A stretch of 38,955 bases of DNA, taken from contig WFWY01000143.1 in the NCBI GenBank assembly GCA_015490895.1, positions 1-38,955 of the forward strand, written 5' to 3'. The DNA is from Thiotrichaceae bacterium. GTDB taxonomy: Bacteria; Pseudomonadota; Gammaproteobacteria; Thiotrichales; Thiotrichaceae. The position numbers and the translations under genes are program-made. Within the stretch, counting starts at the first letter, position 1. Every line of letters starts with the position of its first letter. Of the stretch, positions 33,511-38,955 are shown piece by piece. The notes under the pieces are model-generated. The model ran no database searches. It was not told the DNA's origin and saw nothing but the letters and a program-made list of their open reading frames with translations.

Positions 33511-34665
33511 ATGAAGACAACACCTCCACCCATTCGTATTGGTATTGCAGGAACCGGCTATATATCGCGCGGTTTTAATCAGCTGTTACTGCAACAGCGT
33601 GCATTTATAGCGACCAGAGTACTGACTCGCCGCCCGCTTGACGCTTGCCGTGAATTTCCCCGTCAGGATCTGCTGACGCATTCCCTGACGGATTTGGTCG
33701 ATCATGCGGATGTGATTGTGGAATGTAGTGGTGATCCGCTGCATGCGGCGGAAGTGACGCAACAGGCATTTGCTGCGGGATTGCCAGTTGTGACAATGAA
33801 TACCGAGTTTCATATTACCTGTGGCTCGTGGTTTGTTGACAAGGGCTTGTTAACCGAGGCGGAAGGGGATCAGCCGGGATGTCTGGCAGCACTGGATGAA
33901 AATGCCCGGACAATGGGGTTCAGGCCGCTGGTCTATGGCAATGTCAAAGGCTTTCAGAACCTGAATCCCGGGCTGGAGGAGATGCAGTACTGGTCAAGGA
34001 AGCAGGGGATTAGTCTGCCAATGGTGATTGCCTCTACAGATGGTACCAAGGTACAGGCCGAGCAGGTACTGGTGGCCAATGGGCTGGGGGCGGATATTGC
34101 CCAGGAAGGTTTATTGGCCTATCCATCCACCTGTCTGGAGGATGAGGTTCAGCGTCTGGCAGTAGTGGCCAGTCGTCGTGGCAGTGCTATTAGTGATTTT
34201 GTGATTCATGCTACGGCGCCTACCCGGGTGTTTCTTGTTGCCGAGCATCATGCAGCACAGCAGGCGGCACTGGCTTACCTGAAACTGGGTGATGGCCCCT
34301 ACTATACCTTGAGTCAAAATAGTGTGTTATGTCATCTGGAAATACTTAAGAGCGTTAAACGTATTGTTACACTGGGAACAGTGTTACTAAATAATGGTAG
34401 ACGCCCTCAAACCGGTCTTGCAGCTATCGCCAAAAAGGATTTGCCTGCAGGAACTGTCATCCCCCACGGTATTGGCAGCTTTGAGTTACGTGGCGTGGCG
34501 GTCAGGATAGCGGAGCGCCCTGATCATGTGCCGATAGGGCTCCTGTCTGATGTGGTGCTCAGCCAGGCCGTCGAAAAAGGCGAAATCGTGTCTTTCCATC
34601 ATATTGACATTCAGCCGTCTCTGGCGCTTGAAGCCTGGCTGGATATTCGTCAACGCGAAGCGTGA
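33511..34665 (+). CDS. NAD(P)-binding oxidoreductase with C-terminal SAF domain
   Basis: This 384-residue protein begins with a Rossmann dinucleotide fold (IRIGIAGTGYISRGFN, residues 8-23), then DVIVECSGDPLHAAEVTQQA and VVTMNTEFHITCGSW. The arrangement resembles homoserine-dehydrogenase-like proteins. Residues from about 307 form a SAF domain (AKKDLPAGTVIPHGIGSFEL), the fold of NeuB and antifreeze-like domains. This Rossmann-SAF combination is known in polysaccharide and natural-product loci, but its reaction is poorly defined. A role in oxidising or reducing a sugar or small-molecule precursor is inference. It lies between the GT61 and methyltransferase genes. Confidence 0.8.
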   Translation: MKTTPPPIRIGIAGTGYISRGFNQLLLQQRAFIATRVLTRRPLDACREFPRQDLLTHSLTDLVDHADVIVECSGDPLHAAEVTQQAFAAGLPVVTMNTEFHITCGSWFVDKGLLTEAEGDQPGCLAALDENARTMGFRPLVYGNVKGFQNLNPGLEEMQYWSRKQGISLPMVIASTDGTKVQAEQVLVANGLGADIAQEGLLAYPSTCLEDEVQRLAVVASRRGSAISDFVIHATAPTRVFLVAEHHAAQQAALAYLKLGDGPYYTLSQNSVLCHLEILKSVKRIVTLGTVLLNNGRRPQTGLAAIAKKDLPAGTVIPHGIGSFELRGVAVRIAERPDHVPIGLLSDVVLSQAVEKGEIVSFHHIDIQPSLALEAWLDIRQREA

Positions 34666-34867
34666 ACTCACTGTACCGGCAAGCTGCTGGTTGCTGACAG
34701 ATCATGGATGATGATGCCTGTTGCGGCTGCCTGGATAGTGGGAACACCCATACAGGTATGGCTAATGACAGCAATAGCAACAGCAACAATAAGCTCTCTA
34801 CATTGCTGGAGTGCTCGCACTGATCAGTGTCACAGGGCGGTGTCTCTGTCTGTTTTGACGGCTTCCT

Positions 34868-36097
34868 GTGAAACATAAGCAGCAGCATACGACGCTTGCC
34901 TGCCGCATTTGTGGTGACAGGGCATTCCAGGTGCTTGATCTGGGGTTTTTACCCCTGGCGAATGGTTTGCTGAACCCGGCAGAGCGTGACTGTGATGTCT
35001 TTCCGGCTGTTTTGCATGTGTGTTCGCATTGTGCAACCGCGCAGCTCGGGTATTGCCCGGATGCTTCTGTCTTGTATGCGGATTACAAGTATGTCACACC
35101 GCAAAGCGAGATGCTGTCACGGCATTATCAACAGCTTGTTGCCTACCTGAAAGCGCATCACGGTTTGAGTAAAAGCAGCTCGGTGCTGGAAATTGGCAGT
35201 AATATCGGTCACTTTCTGCAATATCTTCAACCTTGTGTGGGTCGTCTTCTGGGTGTGGATCCCGCCAAAAATATAGTGCAACAGGCCAATGCAGCGGGAA
35301 TACCTACCCTGTGCCGGTATTTTGATAAAACGGTTGCCAGGGAAATACGTGCGGGTCATGGCGAGGTGGATTTTATCTTTGCCAGGCATTGTTTCGCGCA
35401 TAATGAAAAACCCTGGAAAATGTTGCAGGGCGTCGATACCCTGTTAAGTCCGGACGGGGTTTTTGTGATCGAAAATGCCTACTTTCCGGATACGGTGGCA
35501 CGTTGTGAGTTTGATCAGATTTACCATGAGCATATGTATTATTTCGGTATGCGTGCTATTCATTATCTGGCTCAGCAATATGGTTTTGTTGTGACTGATT
35601 GTCTGCACAGTGATATTCATGGTGGCACCATGCTGTATATCCTGCAACGCTCAGGGACAGCATCGGCACGGGTCAGGCAGGCGCTACGGGCGGAAAAAGA
35701 CATGCACCGGGCCTCTTTTTACAAGACGTTTGTGAGAAAAACCAATGAGAACAAGGCCACTTTACAGGCTTTGCTGCAACGGCTAGGCCGGGAGGGCAAG
35801 ACGATTCATGTGTATGGTGCATCTGCCAAGTCAACCACGTTGCTCAATTATTTTGGTATTGATACAAGGATTACGCCACTGGCTGTTGACTCTACAAGCT
35901 GCAAGCAGGGCATGGTGATTCCGGTGGTCAATATTCCTATTATTAGTGAAGAGGAGGCCTGTTTGAACCCGCCGGACTATTATTTGCTGACAATCTGGAA
36001 CTACCGGGATGAAATTATTGAAAAGGTACGTTCCGCGGGGAATTATGACAGTTTATTTATTATTCCCCATCCCGAAGTTCAAATTGTGACTAAATAG
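34868..36097 (+). CDS. SAM-dependent C-methyltransferase (three-domain sugar-methyltransferase type)
   Basis: This 409-residue protein starts with GTG. An N-terminal zinc-binding domain has CRICGD (Cys12, Cys15) and CSHCATAQLG near residues 51-54. The central domain has VLEIGSNIGHFL near 107 as the S-adenosylmethionine site, and HGGTMLYIL near 254. The C-terminal domain reads IHVYGASAKSTTLLNYFGI and is followed by YYLLTIWNYRDEI. This three-part layout is that of TylCIII/NovU-like enzymes that C-methylate nucleotide-activated keto-sugars. A branched-sugar product is therefore likely, but the substrate cannot be read from the sequence. Confidence 0.88.
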   Translation: MKHKQQHTTLACRICGDRAFQVLDLGFLPLANGLLNPAERDCDVFPAVLHVCSHCATAQLGYCPDASVLYADYKYVTPQSEMLSRHYQQLVAYLKAHHGLSKSSSVLEIGSNIGHFLQYLQPCVGRLLGVDPAKNIVQQANAAGIPTLCRYFDKTVAREIRAGHGEVDFIFARHCFAHNEKPWKMLQGVDTLLSPDGVFVIENAYFPDTVARCEFDQIYHEHMYYFGMRAIHYLAQQYGFVVTDCLHSDIHGGTMLYILQRSGTASARVRQALRAEKDMHRASFYKTFVRKTNENKATLQALLQRLGREGKTIHVYGASAKSTTLLNYFGIDTRITPLAVDSTSCKQGMVIPVVNIPIISEEEACLNPPDYYLLTIWNYRDEIIEKVRSAGNYDSLFIIPHPEVQIVTK

Positions 36098-36162
36098 GTA
36101 ACTGGAACACACATCAGCGGTCAATCTATCCGTTCACTGAAGTAAATCCGTTAAGGGTGGTT

Positions 36163-37182
36163 ATGGAAAACACAGCAGACAGGGACTTGTGGCCTGTATT
36201 ATTTCCCGCACTGCGTGAGTATGGTCGCGGTTGCATGGCGTATTCCAGTTTACAGCCGGGGCTGGAATACGAACAGCTTGCTGATGGAGGGTATATTGCT
36301 TACTTTTCGTTCAGGCATTTCTTCTGGGCACGCAAGGGGGTCAAGATGGTGTTGGCCGATCCGGTGTGTGACGCAGATAAGCTGCCGGATGCGATTCACC
36401 AGTTTGTGCGTAAGCATCCGCATGTGATTTTCATACAGATTTCAGCGTCTGTCGCCGGGGTACTGGATGCACTGGGTTACGAAGTAAACCCGTTCGGTAT
36501 TGAGACAGAGCTGTCATTGGCAGACTTTAACCTGGCCGGAAAGCAACGCAGTAAACTGCGACAGTGGCGAAACAAATGCCAGCGGGAAGGGGTGAGTATC
36601 CGTGAAGTCTGTTTTTATAATAAGCAGGGTCTCGCCGATACGGATCTGATCCGTGCCGTGCAAGCCCTGTCGCGTGAGTGGATAAAAAACAAGGGCGGGC
36701 ATGAGCTTTTCTTTCTGACCCGGCCGCTGCGCTATGAGCGCGAACCGGATGTGCGTTGCTTTGCTGCTTATCAGGGGGCAGAACTGCTGGGCTTTGCGGT
36801 TTTTGATCCCATGTATGAGGCGGGTGAAATCACCGGGTATTATCACAATATTGATCGGCTGGCTGCCTCGGCACCGCATGGCACCAGCGCCTGCCTGGTG
36901 TTGCAGGCGATGGAACAGTTTTGTGCAGAGGGTGTCCGGAAGCTGTCACTGGGTATGTCGCCCCTTTGCGGTATTAAGCGTGCAGGCTATTGCTCCAACT
37001 CTTTTTTTCATGATGCACTGGTGTTCAGCTATCGTCATCTGGAGTGGATTTATCCGTTCAAGGGTAATGCGTCCCATAAAAAGAAATTTAACGGTCAGAC
37101 TCATCCGGTATTTTTTTCCAGTACCCGGGGCAATAGTTTATGGCAATTATTTATCAGTTTAAAAGCTATGGGTTTGTTTTAG
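36163..37182 (+). CDS. DUF2156 / phosphatidylglycerol lysyltransferase C-terminal domain-like protein
   Basis: The start is ATG 36163, with AAGGG about 6 bases upstream; a GTG at 36157 is in frame. The 339-residue product matches the GNAT-like DUF2156 fold, the catalytic half of MprF: GYIAYFSFRHFFWARKGVKM, VLADPVCDA, IFIQISASVAGVLDALGYEV and NLAGKQRSKLRQWRNKCQRE. The second half has LLGFAVFDPMYEAGEITGYY. It lacks the membrane flippase domain of MprF. It may therefore transfer an aminoacyl or acyl group from a tRNA or other donor to a glycan or lipid precursor. The donor and acceptor are unknown. Confidence 0.8.
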   Translation: MENTADRDLWPVLFPALREYGRGCMAYSSLQPGLEYEQLADGGYIAYFSFRHFFWARKGVKMVLADPVCDADKLPDAIHQFVRKHPHVIFIQISASVAGVLDALGYEVNPFGIETELSLADFNLAGKQRSKLRQWRNKCQREGVSIREVCFYNKQGLADTDLIRAVQALSREWIKNKGGHELFFLTRPLRYEREPDVRCFAAYQGAELLGFAVFDPMYEAGEITGYYHNIDRLAASAPHGTSACLVLQAMEQFCAEGVRKLSLGMSPLCGIKRAGYCSNSFFHDALVFSYRHLEWIYPFKGNASHKKKFNGQTHPVFFSSTRGNSLWQLFISLKAMGLF

Positions 37183-37234
37183 TGTGTTGGCAATATGACA
37201 TCGACGCAGGATTCCCGCTGCAAGTGCTGTGGTC

Positions 37235-38613
37235 ATGAGTGATTTTATTCCGCCTTATCCGAAGCGCCATAAAAAGGCTCTGAATCCGCTGCAAATCCTT
37301 TATTATGCAAGAAAAGACCTGCTGTCTATCTGGCCTGAAACGGCATTCCGGCACGAGTTTATGCATGCAAAAATTCTCAGGCAGCATGTTTTTATTGCCA
37401 ATACTCCATCCATTATCCGCCATATATTTGTGACTCGTCACCAGAATTATGAGCGGAAAAGTATGCAGATGAAACGTGCGCTGGAACCGCTGCTCGGAGA
37501 TGGTCTGTTTATTAGTGAAGGTTCTGTCTGGAAGGAAAGACGGGGGATGCAAACACACCTGTTTGATCAGGCACATATCCGGCGCTACAGCATCAGCATG
37601 GTCGCAACTATTAACGAAATGGCAGAGCGCTGAGCTTGCCTGTCAGGAGTACGATTGACGTTCATCCTGAAATGGCGAAACTCACCGCTGAGATTATTGC
37701 TCGTAACCTGTTTGGTACCCGTCTTGGTACAGAGAATGCCGAGGCTGTCGTTAATGCGTTTGCGGACTATCAGGCAGCTATTGGGCAGATGGCCCTGTCC
37801 AACTTTCTGGGCTTGCCCGACTGGCTCCCGGCGATCAGCGGCAAAGTAGGCAGGGCGCATACTGCTGCAAGCCGTATTCATCGCATTGTAGACCTTATTA
37901 TTGAGCAGGCTACACAGCAGGGGGAGAGGGATACCCTGGCGGCATCCCTGATGCAGGCGAATCAGCCTGGTCATCCAGGTTGCCCAGCATCCGGGGCATT
38001 GAGCCTGGAACAGATTCGTAATGAAATTATTGTGCTGTTTATGGCGGGGCATGAAACCACGGCGAATGTTTTGTCCTGGGCCTGGTATCTGATTTCCCAG
38101 GCGCCAGCGGTGGCAGGGAAGTTCTATGCCGAGCTGGATCAGGTATTACAGGGCAGGCAAGCTACTTTCGATGATGTGAGTCGTTTGCCTTATACGCGCG
38201 CTATTCTGGATGAAACCATGCGCCTGTATCCCCCGGTGCCCATTTTGTCCCGGCAGGCTCTGGAAGAGGATGAAATACGGGGGCGAATCATACCGCCCAA
38301 CGCGATTATGCTGATTGTTCCCTGGCTGGTTCAGCGACACAAAAAATATTGGAGTAAGCCGGATCATTTTATACCGGAGCGGTTTATGCCGGGTGCTGCC
38401 AAACCTGAAAAGTTCAGCTACTTGCCGTTTAGTGCCGGCCCCAGAGTGTGTATTGGCAAGTCGTTTGGTTTGACGGAATCGGTCCTGTCCCTGGCAATAC
38501 TGGGGCAACGCTTTCGACTACAGCGGGACAGTGGGGCAGCGGTCAGGCACGAATGCCGCCTGACGTTACGCCCGCAGGGTCGATTACCCATGCAACTGGT
38601 ACGGCGGTCGTAG
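37235..38613 (+). pseudogene. Cytochrome P450, interrupted by a single-base frameshift
   Basis: Two frames, 37235-37633 and 37636-38613, together make one 459-residue P450. The first ends in MVATINEMAER followed by TGA at 37631. The second continues LPVRSTIDVHPEMAKLTAE. Adding one G (TGA to TGGA) restores ERWSLPVRS, as expected in this family. Motifs are the I-helix MAGHETTANVLSWAW (about residue 270), ExxR as ETMRLYPPVP, and the heme loop PFSAGPRVCIG with the axial Cys near 405. If the base is truly missing the enzyme is dead; if it is an assembly error the gene is intact. It would add oxygen to a product of the neighbouring genes. The heme half has all its key residues, so any decay is recent. 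Confidence 0.88.
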
Positions 38614-38810
38614 TAATGGCTGTTAATGGCCACCCTCCCAGAGGTAATTTCGGGTGATAGATCCTACCAAAATCATACCCAGACGGTGGGCATATTTTGT
38701 CACCGCTGATTTGTATGAACCAATAATTGGAGAAATAGTATTTTCCCCTGATTCTGAAATCGTTTTTGTCCTGTAGTTTTTAATTGTTGTGGTAGAGACA
38801 AGGCCCCCGA
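38614..38810. other. Intergenic region between convergent genes
   Basis: There are about 200 bases without a gene. A small palindrome (ACCCA-gacgg-TGGGC, around 38677-38692) may act in termination. Nothing else is recognisable. Confidence 0.3.
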
Positions 38811-38955
38811 TTATGTCTTTTTTTTGCGAGGATCAACAATATCTTTTAAATCGACCAGATCCCAAATACCACTATGACGATAAATTCTTTTTTCCTTATT
38901 CGGATAATCGCCTACATCTTGTTCTAAGCGCTGCCCAACCACTATGCAGATTAAC
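38811..38955 (-). CDS. 3' end of an unidentified gene running off the right edge
   Basis: On the minus strand an open frame enters from beyond the window and ends at TAA (38811-38813), giving 47 residues. They read LICIVVGQRLEQDVG, then DYPNKEKRIYRHSGIWDLVD, then LKDIVDPRKKKT. The mixed hydrophobic and charged pattern with a Lys-rich tail looks like a real C-terminus. The start and family are outside the window, and I do not recognise it. Confidence 0.45.
   Translation of the reverse strand, partial: LICIVVGQRLEQDVGDYPNKEKRIYRHSGIWDLVDLKDIVDPRKKKT

Overview
The window looks like a chromosomal segment of a gammaproteobacterium. This rests on a sufBC-D Fe-S operon preceded by an IscR-type site, pbpC, ispG, yjbQ, a KpsM/KpsT/KpsE-like capsule exporter and an RND efflux pair. 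No rRNA, tRNA, CRISPR array, intact insertion sequence or replication origin was seen. Species cannot be named from the sequence.

Layout. 1-5.6 kb: an AT-rich lipoprotein gene, then a minus-strand RND efflux pump (adaptor plus permease). 5.9-10.7 kb: a membrane-anchored helix-hairpin-helix protein, penicillin-binding protein 1C (minus) and a secreted protein with lectin-like repeats and a DUF11-like domain. 10.7-12.5 kb: an AT-rich island with a periplasmic delta-class carbonic anhydrase between two related ~75-bp repeats. 12.5-17.9 kb: housekeeping genes (yjbQ, ispG), an unknown gene, a PLP-dependent D-cysteine desulfhydrase/ACC deaminase-like gene and a MATE exporter. 17.9-22.6 kb: sufB-sufC-sufD-sufT-sufE, with no sufS. 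22.7-32.0 kb: a surface-polysaccharide locus with a GT2 gene, the KpsM/T/E-like exporter, a 1498-residue fusion (sulfotransferase, coiled coil, GT2, two CgeB-like glycosyltransferase modules) and another GT2. 32.3-38.6 kb: a co-directional set of GT61, SAF-domain oxidoreductase, sugar C-methyltransferase-like protein, DUF2156 aminoacyltransferase-like protein and a frameshifted cytochrome P450. A partial minus-strand gene runs off the right edge.

A small repeated element runs through the whole window. It is about 135-175 bp, with imperfect ~22-bp terminal inverted repeats around a CTCTGATCAAGTC core. I see one near-complete copy (14434-14600), two diverged inverted copies (1019-1153 and 12056-12229), one right half (31953-32053), one minimal deletion form (5788-5846) and an end fragment (14415-14437). 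It encodes no recognisable transposase, so it behaves like a MITE. Two copies supply the stop codon of the adjacent gene.

The polysaccharide locus and the following accessory set are the most likely places for undescribed biology. The first appears to build and export a possibly sulfated capsule. The second combines sugar transfer, redox, C-methylation, aminoacyl transfer and oxidation chemistry in a combination I do not recognise as a named pathway.
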